A DNA stretch of 64,000 bases from Collibacillus ludicampi. Its GTDB lineage: Bacteria > Bacillota > Bacilli > Tumebacillales > BOQE01. Shown one piece after another: positions 53,037 to 61,439 of this stretch (positions within the stretch are counted from its first letter, which is position 1; each line of letters begins with the position of its first letter). The stretch covers positions 3,752,710 to 3,816,709 of the forward strand of contig NZ_BOQE01000001.1 of assembly GCF_023705585.1 (NCBI RefSeq). Reading direction: 5' to 3'. Both the position numbers and the translations under genes were made by a program. The notes below the pieces were generated by a model. That model was not told the DNA's origin, did no database searches, and saw only the letters and a list, made by a program, of their open reading frames with translations.

Positions 53037-54353
53037 ATGAGTGAAACGGACACAAAGCAAACAGAGCGAGCCAAAACAACTTTGTCTGTTTGGCCTGTCA
53101 TTGCACTTTCACTCGTGCCACTGATTATGGTATTAGGCAATTCGATGCTCATACCGATCCTGCCTACCATGCAAGAACAACTTCACATCAGCAAATTACA
53201 AGTCAGTCTCGTCATCACCTTGTTTTCCGTTCCTGCTGGCATCATTATACCATTTGCAGGATACTTGTCTGACCGTTATGGAAGAAAAAACGTGATCATA
53301 CCTTCCTTGGTTCTGTATGCGCTTGGGGGACTGGTGGCGGGTCTTTCCGCATGGTTATCAAAAAACCCATACTGGATGATTATGTTAGGAAGAGTTCTTC
53401 AGGGCGCAGGCGCCGCAGGGACAGCTCCGATCACGATGGCACTCATCAGCGATATTTTTAAAGGGGATCAACGCAGCAAGGTACTGGGTATCAATGAAGC
53501 GGCAAACGGATTGGGTAAAGTATTGTCCCCCATACTCGGCGTTCTCGTCGCAATGATCGTCTGGTATGCCGCTTTTTTTACATTCCCCATTCTCTGCAGC
53601 CTTTCTGTTCTCCTCTTATGGTTCTTAATCAAAGAACCTGCGATGCAGGGTGAACCTCAACCATTTTCACAGTATATGCAAACACTCAAAATCATTTTTA
53701 AGAGGGAATGGAAATGGTTACTTACCGCTTATTTCGCTGGAGCGTGCGCTTTGTTCATTCTATTTGGTGTACTTTTTTATTTGTCTCAACTTCTTGAAGA
53801 ACAATATCGTATCGATGGGATCCCCAAAGGCGGAATCCTTGCCGTTCCATTGCTAGCTATGGCAAGTACATCTTATATCACAGGAATAAAAATCAAAAAA
53901 CGATTTGGTCTTATGAAATGGCTTGTCGTAACAGGTTTTTTCCTGCTTGCAGGCTCTCTCGCATCTGCCGCTTTCTTTCGTAATCCTTATGTTTTGCTTT
54001 TCTTTCTCGTCATTTCCGGGATCGGTACGGGTCTTACACTCCCTTGCCTGAACACATTGATAACATCGGCTGTCTCCAAAGAAGAAAGGGGTATCGTCAC
54101 TTCCTTTTATGGTGCCGTACGTTTTTTTGGCGTCGCATTCGGCCCTCCCATTTTTACATGGTTAATTGATGTTTCTCGCGTTTTCATGTTCCTAACAGTT
54201 TCCGGGCTGGCACTACTCGTCGGACTTCTCTCCATGTGGTTGATTCGACCCCGTAGCCCCAACAAAGGAGGAACCAACCAACCGCGTAAACAGCCAGATC
54301 ATATCGTAATGGGCAAGAGACGTGTATTTGGCAGGATAAGAGCTCGGGTGTAG
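53037..54353 (+). CDS. MFS drug:proton antiporter
   Basis: Efflux pump of the major facilitator superfamily, 438 residues with about 12 membrane segments. Motif A GYLSDRYGRKNVI near 75 and the drug-antiporter motif C-like GAGAAGTAPITMAL near 122 are visible. Start ATG after AAAGGAGC. Divergent from the M20 gene. Substrate unknown. Confidence 0.88.
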   Translation: MSETDTKQTERAKTTLSVWPVIALSLVPLIMVLGNSMLIPILPTMQEQLHISKLQVSLVITLFSVPAGIIIPFAGYLSDRYGRKNVIIPSLVLYALGGLVAGLSAWLSKNPYWMIMLGRVLQGAGAAGTAPITMALISDIFKGDQRSKVLGINEAANGLGKVLSPILGVLVAMIVWYAAFFTFPILCSLSVLLLWFLIKEPAMQGEPQPFSQYMQTLKIIFKREWKWLLTAYFAGACALFILFGVLFYLSQLLEEQYRIDGIPKGGILAVPLLAMASTSYITGIKIKKRFGLMKWLVVTGFFLLAGSLASAAFFRNPYVLLFFLVISGIGTGLTLPCLNTLITSAVSKEERGIVTSFYGAVRFFGVAFGPPIFTWLIDVSRVFMFLTVSGLALLVGLLSMWLIRPRSPNKGGTNQPRKQPDHIVMGKRRVFGRIRARV

Positions 54354-54450
54354 CAACCTGCACCTGAGCTCGCATAACATATTGCAGTCTCTCCCGTGAC
54401 AAACACCCAGAGGAGTCAGGAAGAGGAATTGTTGGGAAAGGGGCCAGATC

Positions 54451-55281
54451 ATGGATCAACTTGCAATGAAGCGAGCTTGGGACGACCTTCTCGCGAATCC
54501 GATCGAAGGGCGCTTCTCTAAGCCTCGTATCAAAGGAATAACCATGTTGTTCGACACCGGCTTAGGCTTACATGAGACAGAAGATCTGATTGATCTTGCT
54601 TCCACTTACATCGATTTTGTCAAAATCGGTTTCGCTTCCTCGAAACTATACCCCGAATCGGTTTTGCGGCGTAAAATTATGCTTCTTAAAGAAAATCATA
54701 TTCACGTCTATCCGGGCGGTACATTTTTGGAAATAGCCATCCTGCAAAATAAATGGCGAGAATTCATGCAACGCTGTGCAGACTTAGGATTTAGCGCGAT
54801 TGAAGTATCTGACGGTACGATCGCATATGAACGCTTCCTCCGCCGCGAAGTGATCAAATTTGCTCAGTCGCTCGGCTTACTCGTATTAAGTGAAGTGGGA
54901 AAAAAAGAGAGTGGATGCTATCTTCCAGTTGATCATCTGTACGAATGTATTTGTTACGATCTGGAATACGGGGCTTTTAAAGTCATCATCGAAGGCAGAG
55001 AATCGGGGAAAGCTGTCGGTATGTTTGAAAAAGACGGAACATTACGCAAAACGGAAATTGAAGAACTTTGCGAGAAACTAGGGAGCTCGGATCCAATCAT
55101 TTGGGAGGCGCCTCTTAAGAACCAGCAAGTAGAATTCATTCACATGTTCGGAATCAACGTCAATGTCGGCAATATCAATCCCCGCGATGTCCTCTCATTG
55201 GAATCGTTACGTTGCGGGTTACGCAGCGATACATTGCGTTACACAGTCCATCCGGAATTTTCACTGAACAAGAAAGCATGA
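54451..55281 (+). CDS. comA: Phosphosulfolactate synthase
   Basis: Adds sulfite to phosphoenolpyruvate to give phosphosulfolactate. 276 residues with KPRIKGITMLFDTGLG near 23, DFVKIGFASS near 48, GGTFLEIA near 83 and EVSDGTI near 108. In B. subtilis the homologue YitD serves sulfolactate, stored in spores; methanogens use ComA for coenzyme M. No comB partner is adjacent. Confidence 0.85.
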   Translation: MDQLAMKRAWDDLLANPIEGRFSKPRIKGITMLFDTGLGLHETEDLIDLASTYIDFVKIGFASSKLYPESVLRRKIMLLKENHIHVYPGGTFLEIAILQNKWREFMQRCADLGFSAIEVSDGTIAYERFLRREVIKFAQSLGLLVLSEVGKKESGCYLPVDHLYECICYDLEYGAFKVIIEGRESGKAVGMFEKDGTLRKTEIEELCEKLGSSDPIIWEAPLKNQQVEFIHMFGINVNVGNINPRDVLSLESLRCGLRSDTLRYTVHPEFSLNKKA

Positions 55282-55336
55282 CTCGCCCTGATTGTCCATA
55301 TAGTGAAACAGATGGACAGAAGGGGCGATTGGAGGT

Positions 55337-55789
55337 ATGTTTGGAGAGATCGTATTAGTCATCCTCATTATCGTTGGCATCATCGGCCGATCGAACATTT
55401 TAGCAACTGCTGCCAGTGTACTTCTGATCTTAAAACTTACTCACCTGCAACGTTTTTTTCCAATGCTTGAGCGGCGAGGCTTGGAGTTGGGGCTCTTATT
55501 CTTAATGATTTCCGTACTCGTTCCGTTAGTGAACGGAAAAGTTCAAACGAAAGATTTATTAAGTACTTTTTTTACAATGTCAGGTTTGTTCGCACTGATT
55601 GGCGGCATCCTGGCTACATACCTTAACGGCCAAGGTCTTTCGATGTTGAAGGCTGAACCTCAGGTCATGATTGGTCTTGTCATCGGATCGATCATAGGGA
55701 TCGTTTTCCTGAAAGGAATCCCTGTCGGACCACTCATGGCTGCAGCGATTGCAGCGTTAATGCTTAATATTATTAAAATGTTTCAGTAG
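55337..55789 (+). CDS. DUF441 membrane protein (YtwI-like)
   Basis: 150 residues and four or five hydrophobic segments; the glycine-rich C-terminal region [20 protein letters not shown] is typical of DUF441. Function unknown. Ends at a bidirectional terminator. Confidence 0.8.
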   Translation: MFGEIVLVILIIVGIIGRSNILATAASVLLILKLTHLQRFFPMLERRGLELGLLFLMISVLVPLVNGKVQTKDLLSTFFTMSGLFALIGGILATYLNGQGLSMLKAEPQVMIGLVIGSIIGIVFLKGIPVGPLMAAAIAALMLNIIKMFQ

Positions 55790-55799
55790 AACGTATGAA

Positions 55800-55824
55800 A
55801 ACCCGGATGAGAACCATCCGGGTT
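55800..55824. terminator. Bidirectional terminator between DUF441 and mecA
   Basis: AACCCGGATG pairs with CATCCGGGTT around AGAAC, with A-rich flank before and TATTTC after. Confidence 0.75.
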
Positions 55825-55827
55825 ATT

Positions 55828-56430
55828 TCACGCAGGAAAGTATTTGATCAGTTCTTGGATAGCCGTACGGTCGATGATCCGTTTCCCATACTCTTCAAGT
55901 ACCGCGTGCGTGACAGAAGACAAATCCCCGTATTCATGCAAAACGGCCCAAACCGAATCATAATCGGCTCCAGCGACTGATTCCTCTTCAAAAAATAAAA
56001 AATAACGATCTCTATAATGATAAAGGGAACATCCCTCTTGTACGACTTCTTTTAGTTCACGAGCTACGCGAATGACTTCTTCAAAGTCATTGAATACGAA
56101 AGTGAAAGCGCCCAGAGAGTCAGCAGAATGGAGGTTCATTTCAATCGAGCCCAGTTCTTCATTTTGTTTTTCCACGGCTCCCGGTAACGATGAAATTTGC
56201 GTGACGATGACCACAACACCCTCTGTAGGCATCGTAAACGCTTCGATCGCGATCGGACCAATCACTTCAAAGCCAACCTCGACATAGGCGCGTTCCATCA
56301 TATCCCAAAATAATTCCTGCACCTTACGTCCGTTTTGCCAAATTTCCTCGCGATCAATTCCTCGTTCCTCCAAGTCATCATAGCTGATAAAGATTCGAAC
56401 TTTATTTTCTCCCAGCCTCTCCACGTGCAT
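55828..56430 (-). CDS. mecA: Adaptor protein MecA
   Basis: Adaptor delivering substrates such as ComK to ClpC-ClpP. About 200 residues from the ATG at 56430, eight bases after AAGGAG. N-terminal substrate domain (MHVERLGENKVRIFISYDDLEERGI), acidic linker, C-terminal ClpC-binding domain (FVFNDFEEVIRVARELKE). Could also be the paralogue YpbH. Confidence 0.9.
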   Translation of the reverse strand: MHVERLGENKVRIFISYDDLEERGIDREEIWQNGRKVQELFWDMMERAYVEVGFEVIGPIAIEAFTMPTEGVVVIVTQISSLPGAVEKQNEELGSIEMNLHSADSLGAFTFVFNDFEEVIRVARELKEVVQEGCSLYHYRDRYFLFFEEESVAGADYDSVWAVLHEYGDLSSVTHAVLEEYGKRIIDRTAIQELIKYFPA

Positions 56431-56512
56431 CCATATCACTCCTTCGTAGAGAGAAGACCTCTAGTTAGTAGTAAAGATTATGCGCAAGGGCATGTATACG
56501 TTCGGTATGCCC

Positions 56513-57502
56513 TTACGTCGATTGACGTATGACCATATCATGCGGCAAGATCACCGAATAGGAATCGACAGGTTCATCATGCAACAACTTCGTCATCAAG
56601 CGCATCGATACAGCTCCCACATCATAAAGAGGTTGAACAATCGTCGTTAATTCAGGACGAACCATGAAGGTCAGCCGCGAATTATCAAAACTGATGACTT
56701 TCACTTGTGAAGGAATTTGATACCCCGCCTCCTGGCAAGCATGCATCGCGGCTGTCGCCAATTCATCGGTAGCTGCCAATACAGCGTCCAATTGTTTTCC
56801 TTGGGCAAGCCATTGCTTCATAGCGGTCAGTCCGGTTTCATAATCGGTATCTTCACATTCGAAGAGGAGCGGTTCGAGCATTTGCTCTTGCATGACTTGC
56901 AAATACCCGGAATAGCGGGGTTCACCCAAGACCAAATGAGAACGCGGTCCTCCGAGAAATAAAATTCGTCTTGCACCTTCTTTCACAAGGAATTGTGTCG
57001 CTTCATATGCTGCCTGGCGGTTATCCACATTCACCGATGGTATACGGTTTTCCGGGTCCACCGTATTCACGAGTACAACAGGAAGTTGTGCATCCTCAAA
57101 CGTTTTTACCAACTCCTGAGAAATATCATGGCCCATGAACAAAAGTCCATCGACTTGTTTCTCCCACATGGTACCGATCAAATCTTTTTCGCGTTCCAAT
57201 TGTCCGTCTGAGTTACACAAGATAATATGATACTGATACATTCTGGCAATATCTTCTATTCCACGAACCATCTCAGCAACGACAGGTGCAGAAACATCGG
57301 GCACGATTACGCCGATCGTTTTGGTACGTTTGCTCGCTAGCCCCCTTGCCACCGCGTTGGGACGATAGTGAAGTTTTTTTATAGCATCCAATACTTTTTT
57401 TCGCGTTTCCTCTTTGACAACCGCTGTACCGTTTAATACCCGGGACACCGTTGCCATCGATACGCCTGCTTCTCTTGCAACATCATAAATCGTAACGTTC
57501 AC
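56513..57502 (-). CDS. ccpA: Catabolite control protein A
   Basis: LacI-type regulator of carbon catabolite repression, working with HPr-Ser-P. 329 residues: HTH TIYDVAREAGVSMATVSRVLNG at 3-24 (in part), hinge RPNAVARGLASKRT, effector domain with ARGIED-like VRGIEDIARMYQYHIILCNSD, and the C-terminal SFDNSRLTFMVRPELTTIVQP-type segment. Closest to CcpA among LacI proteins. Confidence 0.9.
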   Translation of the reverse strand: MNVTIYDVAREAGVSMATVSRVLNGTAVVKEETRKKVLDAIKKLHYRPNAVARGLASKRTKTIGVIVPDVSAPVVAEMVRGIEDIARMYQYHIILCNSDGQLEREKDLIGTMWEKQVDGLLFMGHDISQELVKTFEDAQLPVVLVNTVDPENRIPSVNVDNRQAAYEATQFLVKEGARRILFLGGPRSHLVLGEPRYSGYLQVMQEQMLEPLLFECEDTDYETGLTAMKQWLAQGKQLDAVLAATDELATAAMHACQEAGYQIPSQVKVISFDNSRLTFMVRPELTTIVQPLYDVGAVSMRLMTKLLHDEPVDSYSVILPHDMVIRQST

Positions 57503-57605
57503 CGGGTGAACACCTCATTTTTAGTTATCATTTCACTATATAATAGCATAAACGATAAAAAATAAAAACACAGACTTTTTATCGCCTGTGTTTGATAAAA
57601 GAATT

Positions 57606-57680
57606 TGGAGCGGAAAACGGGACTCGAACCCGCGACCCTCGCCTTGGCAAGGCGATGCTCTACCACTGAGCTACTTCCGC
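57606..57680 (-). tRNA. tRNA-Gly(GCC)
   Basis: Cloverleaf on the minus strand: GCGGAAG acceptor, anticodon loop CTTGCCAAG, GTTCGAGTC T loop, encoded CCA. Last of a ten-tRNA cluster. Confidence 0.97.
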
Positions 57681-57683
57681 ATC

Positions 57684-57759
57684 TGGTGGACGCTGACGGG
57701 ATCGAACCGCCGACCCCCTGCTTGTAAGGCAGGTGCTCTCCCAGCTGAGCTAAGCGTCC
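57684..57759 (-). tRNA. tRNA-Val(TAC)
   Basis: Acceptor GGACGC, anticodon loop CTTACAAG, T loop GGTTCGATCC, encoded CCA. Four bases separate it from tRNA-Gly. Confidence 0.97.
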
Positions 57760-57809
57760 AGCAAAATTCGGTATCTGTCTTCATTGATTTTTTACTTGAA
57801 TGTTCAACA

Positions 57810-57885
57810 TGGTGGAGGTAAGCGGATTCGAACCGCTGACCCCCTGCTTGCAAGGCAGGTGCTCTACCAACTGAGCTATACCCCC
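57810..57885 (-). tRNA. tRNA-Ala(TGC)
   Basis: Acceptor GGGGGTA, anticodon loop CTTGCAAG, T loop GGTTCGAATC, encoded CCA. Confidence 0.97.
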
Positions 57886-57888
57886 AAA

Positions 57889-57971
57889 TGGTGCGGGCGA
57901 AGGGACTTGAACCCCCACGGTTTCCCGCTGGAACCTAAATCCAGTGCGTCTGCCAATTCCGCCACGCCCGC
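57889..57971 (-). tRNA. tRNA-Leu(TAG)
   Basis: Class II tRNA with a long variable arm (GCGGGAAACCGT). Acceptor GCGGGCG, anticodon loop TTTAGGT, encoded CCA. Confidence 0.96.
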
Positions 57972-57987
57972 GCAATTACACTTTCTT

Positions 57988-58062
57988 TGGCTGGGGAGGT
58001 AGGGATCGAACCTACGCATGACGGAGTCAAAGTCCGTTGCCTTACCGCTTGGCGACTCCCCA
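57988..58062 (-). tRNA. tRNA-Gln(TTG)
   Basis: Acceptor TGGGGAG, GCCAAGCGG D loop, anticodon loop CTTTGACT, encoded CCA; the U-A first pair fits tRNA-Gln. Confidence 0.96.
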
Positions 58063-58063
58063 A

Positions 58064-58140
58064 TGGGGTGGATGATGGGAATCGAACCCACGAATGCCGG
58101 AGCCACAATCCGGTGCGTTAGCCACTTCGCCACATCCACC
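58064..58140 (-). tRNA. tRNA-His(GTG)
   Basis: Anticodon loop ATTGTGGC, encoded G-1 opposite C73 as required for tRNA-His, and encoded CCA. Confidence 0.97.
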
Positions 58141-58152
58141 AAGAATTATCAA

Positions 58153-58228
58153 TGGCAGGGGCAGCAGGACTCGAACCCACGACATGCGGTTTTGGAGACC
58201 GCCGTTCTACCAACTGAACTATGCCCCT
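58153..58228 (-). tRNA. tRNA-Trp(CCA)
   Basis: Acceptor AGGGGCA, anticodon loop TCTCCAAA, discriminator G, encoded CCA. Confidence 0.97.
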
Positions 58229-58236
58229 GCGTAACA

Positions 58237-58312
<76 letters not shown>

Positions 58313-58319
58313 ATGTAAA

Positions 58320-58396
58320 TGGCGGAGCTGACGGGATTCGAACCCGCGATCTCCTGCGTGACAGGCAGGCATGTTAGGCCTCTACACCACAGCTCC
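58320..58396 (-). tRNA. tRNA-Asp(GTC)
   Basis: Acceptor GGAGCTG, anticodon loop CTGTCACG, discriminator G, encoded CCA. Confidence 0.97.
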
Positions 58397-58400
58397 AATA

Positions 58401-58475
58401 TGGCTCCTCGAGTAGGATTCGAACCTACGACCCTCCGGTTAACAGCCGGATGCTCTACCGCTGAGCTATCGAGGA
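58401..58475 (-). tRNA. tRNA-Asn(GTT)
   Basis: Acceptor TCCTCGA, anticodon loop CTGTTAAC, discriminator G, encoded CCA. First of the cluster Asn-Asp-Thr-Trp-His-Gln-Leu-Ala-Val-Gly; no rRNA is adjacent in this window. Confidence 0.97.
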
Positions 58476-58694
58476 ATGCGACATGAAATAATATATCACG
58501 ATTCAATCATCTTGTCAACATATTTTCTCTCGCTCTTTGATTTTGGCAAATCTCGCGGTGACGTTTGTTATACTATCACGTTTTGTTTTTCTACTCAATA
58601 GTAATTGTTCATGATCAGAGAACAAAATTAATTATGAAATGAATTCATCCTGTCTTTTCATTTTCAATGAATCGATTCTCTAGTTTTTATACAG

Positions 58695-58745
58695 CTGGAA
58701 GTCGTCTCGCAACATTTGACAGTAATCTAAACGAGACGACTCCAG
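58695..58745. repeat. Single hairpin related to the nested repeats (copy C)
   Basis: CTGGAAGTCGTCTCG pairs with CGAGACGACTCCAG with one bulge, around a 22-base loop that begins CAACATTTGA. The inner hairpin of copy B, read on the other strand, has CGTCTCGTAACATTTGA and the same closing arm CGAGACGAC. It lies between the tRNA cluster and the end of the helicase gene. Confidence 0.7.
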
Positions 58746-58764
58746 GAAGCACAATATTAGCCCA

Positions 58765-61002
58765 TCAAAGATTTTCAGAGCCGTGTTTTACCGACACCTC
58801 ATTTTGCGTGACTGTCTTCAAAATCCCAAGGTACAAAGATAATTCCAAGTGCAATTGCTGCGGTTTCGCTCGATCAGGAATCAGAATGGTGACACGGCGG
58901 CCAAGTCCGTCTGTCAATTCTTGAACATCTTCAAGCGTACAGTTGCCGTAATCCCTATGAATCAGCGTCATGTTTTTTGTGACGGCAATAGAACCATAGC
59001 GTTCCACAGCCTTCTTCATCCGTTCCTGCGGCGAGAGCTCCAGTTGATTTTGCACTTCCGTTTTCACTTTCTTCTTTTGAAGAGCCACGCGCCATGTAGA
59101 CTTCAAAAGACCTGTCTCGTAGAGAAAACGGGACGGCTTGACCTTCTTGCCTTGATATCGCTCAGGCGCTGAGAGGTACAACCGTTCTTTTGCTCTTGTC
59201 ATACCCACGTAGAGAAGTCTTCGTTCCTCCTCTAGCGCTTCTTCTGTATGCTGATCGTTAAGCGCCTTTTCGTGCGGCATCATGTGATGCACAAGTCCAA
59301 TAATGTAAACACTGTGAAACTCTAAACCCTTGGCGCGATGCAAGGTCATCAGTTGAATCCCCCTGCGAGAGCTTCTGGACTGACGGACACATTCCTGTAC
59401 CCGATCCACGTGCTCTAAAAATGCGAATATCGATTCATACCCCTGCACCGCTTGCGCTAATTCATCCAACGGTTCCATAACCCTTTGCATGTCATTCCCT
59501 GTAGAATCAGCATACTCGCGCAAATATTTCTCATAACCGATTTCATCTCGGATATAGCGGAGTGCTTCTTGAGGATTCAAGAGTTTTATCCGTTCGATGT
59601 CACGGATGAATTGTTCCAATTTTTTAATCTGGTAGATTTCCAATCCTTGAAGCTTCGACAAGGAATCAACGAGGCTCAAACTTTGCGAACGGGAAATCCG
59701 GTGCAATTCATCGATCCACCTCGTTTCATACATATAACGTTTGGGCCGATTGATGATCTGTACGAGACTGTCAACATCATTTGGATTTTGAGCGAGTCTC
59801 ATGTAGGATAAAATATCCCGCACCTGCCATTGACGATAGAAATCGCTATCCGAATCATAAATCGTAAATGGAATCTCCCTTTCCACCAAAGCATCGATGA
59901 GCGCACGCACCTGATTGTTCGTCCGGTATAAAACAGCATGTTGTTCAGGGGGAATGCCGCTTTTGATCCCCTGTTCAATTTCGGATAGAATCTGCTCAGC
60001 CTCGTCTTTCTCATCGTTCGGTCGAATCACGTGCGGCTCTTCTCCCTCGCCGTTCATTCCTTTGAAATCCTTCTGTTGACGTTTCCGGTTATGTACAATC
60101 AAGCGTTTGCTTGCTTCTATGATCTGTTGGTGCGAGCGATAATTGGCCCCCAGAATTACTTTCGCCGCCCCGGGAAACGTTTTTTCGAAGTCAAGCAGGT
60201 ATTCGACCCGGGAACCTCGAAATCTATAGATCGATTGGTCGTCATCACCGACAACAAAAATGTTGTTATGTACAGCTAGTTGTTTGATCAATTCATATTG
60301 GGCATAATTCGTATCCTGAAACTCATCCACCAGGATATAACGGTACCGTCTTCTGTATTCTTCGAGTATCTGCACATTCGATTTTAATAGGCGATGACAT
60401 TCGACGAGAATATCGTCATAATCCCACCAGCCTTTTTCTTTCTTCAATTCTTCGTAGATGGTAAAACGATCGCGGAACTTGACATTCTCCGGCTTTTCCA
60501 CGCGAATCCGTTCAGGCAAAATGAGATTGTTCTTACAAAGTCCAATCTTTTGCAAGAGATCGGCAACTTCTTCCTCTGTGGCATCCGCTCCCGTTTCCTG
60601 TAATGCACGACGAAGCAACATTTTTTGTTCCGCTTCTCCCATCAATTTCGGTACAGAACCGAGCTTTCTGAGAAGTATCCGCAAAAAGACTGAGTGAAAT
60701 GTGCCGATTTCACACGCCTTTGCCCGCAAATCTCCCACTCCTGGCAATTGTGACAAGCGAACTCGCATTTCTTCAGCAGCAGCGCGGGTAAATGTAACGA
60801 TCAGCAATTCTTTCGGTAAAATGCCTCCTACTTTTAACATGTAGGCTGCACGGCAGGTCAAAACGGTCGTTTTTCCGCTGCCTGGGCCAGCAAATACAAC
60901 CAAAGGACCGTGAATATGACGAATCGCTTCTTTTTGCTCGGGACTGATTCGAATCCCGTGTTGTGAAAGCAACAGAAAAAACTCCATTTCCGTCAGGTTC
61001 AT
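58765..61002 (-). CDS. UvrD/Rep-family ATP-dependent DNA helicase
   Basis: 3'-5' DNA helicase of superfamily 1, about 745 residues from the ATG at 61002 after AAGGGG. Motifs in order: VFAGPGSGKTT near 33, VDEFQDTNYAQYE near 224, GDDDQSIYRFRG near 250, VILGANYRS near 280, LMTLHRAKGLEF near 555 and YVGMTRAKERLYL near 605. The terminal domain differs from PcrA, and no ligA or pcrB lies near, so it is probably a second UvrD-like helicase. Confidence 0.9.
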   Translation of the reverse strand: MNLTEMEFFLLLSQHGIRISPEQKEAIRHIHGPLVVFAGPGSGKTTVLTCRAAYMLKVGGILPKELLIVTFTRAAAEEMRVRLSQLPGVGDLRAKACEIGTFHSVFLRILLRKLGSVPKLMGEAEQKMLLRRALQETGADATEEEVADLLQKIGLCKNNLILPERIRVEKPENVKFRDRFTIYEELKKEKGWWDYDDILVECHRLLKSNVQILEEYRRRYRYILVDEFQDTNYAQYELIKQLAVHNNIFVVGDDDQSIYRFRGSRVEYLLDFEKTFPGAAKVILGANYRSHQQIIEASKRLIVHNRKRQQKDFKGMNGEGEEPHVIRPNDEKDEAEQILSEIEQGIKSGIPPEQHAVLYRTNNQVRALIDALVEREIPFTIYDSDSDFYRQWQVRDILSYMRLAQNPNDVDSLVQIINRPKRYMYETRWIDELHRISRSQSLSLVDSLSKLQGLEIYQIKKLEQFIRDIERIKLLNPQEALRYIRDEIGYEKYLREYADSTGNDMQRVMEPLDELAQAVQGYESIFAFLEHVDRVQECVRQSRSSRRGIQLMTLHRAKGLEFHSVYIIGLVHHMMPHEKALNDQHTEEALEEERRLLYVGMTRAKERLYLSAPERYQGKKVKPSRFLYETGLLKSTWRVALQKKKVKTEVQNQLELSPQERMKKAVERYGSIAVTKNMTLIHRDYGNCTLEDVQELTDGLGRRVTILIPDRAKPQQLHLELSLYLGILKTVTQNEVSVKHGSENL

Positions 61003-61073
61003 AAGCAACCCCTTAACAAAATAGAAATCAATCCAAAAAACATCCGATAAGAGTCCGAAGATAACCATATACC

Positions 61074-61154
61074 ATCTAAGCCAGTCCTGTTAAGAGGATG
61101 TTCAAAAGTAGGTCTTCTTCTTGAACACACTCTTTAATTTGGACTGGCTTAGAT
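61074..61154. repeat. 81-base palindromic element with 14-base perfect terminal inverted repeats
   Basis: ATCTAAGCCAGTCC (61074-61087) is the exact reverse complement of GGACTGGCTTAGAT (61141-61154). Inside, TGTTCAA (61099) pairs with TTGAACA (61121). No T-run follows, so it is not a normal terminator. It looks like a miniature inverted-repeat element or the remnant of an insertion sequence; no clear target duplication is seen. Confidence 0.75.
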
Positions 61155-61160
61155 CAGGAT

Positions 61161-61433
61161 CTATGGATATGGAACGGATTGCGAATCCCTATCCTGGCTG
61201 AATATACGCGATTCAATAAACTCCCACTTATCGACAAAAGCTTGAATATGTTGAATTCGTATGGCAAGGCGTTTCTTCTCATCCATTAATCTAGCAATTC
61301 CCGACAGATCATCCTGATAGAAACATTGCAACACTTCTTTCTCCTTTTGTTGCAACATATCCCGCCAAACATCAAGCAGTCTCCTTAATCGTTCAAAACG
61401 ATTCTCCAGTGAATCGGTGCTTGCATCTTTCAT
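61161..61433 (-). CDS. Helical protein related to the end of its neighbour
   Basis: 90 residues, mostly charged helices likely to coil. Its middle (CFYQDDLSGIARLMDEKKRL) aligns with the C-terminal part of the preceding protein (AYFHNDDLKGIERLMQERKR), so it arose by duplication of that domain. Six bases separate the genes. Family not recognised. Confidence 0.6.
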   Translation of the reverse strand: MKDASTDSLENRFERLRRLLDVWRDMLQQKEKEVLQCFYQDDLSGIARLMDEKKRLAIRIQHIQAFVDKWEFIESRIFSQDRDSQSVPYP

Positions 61434-61439
61434 AGGGGA

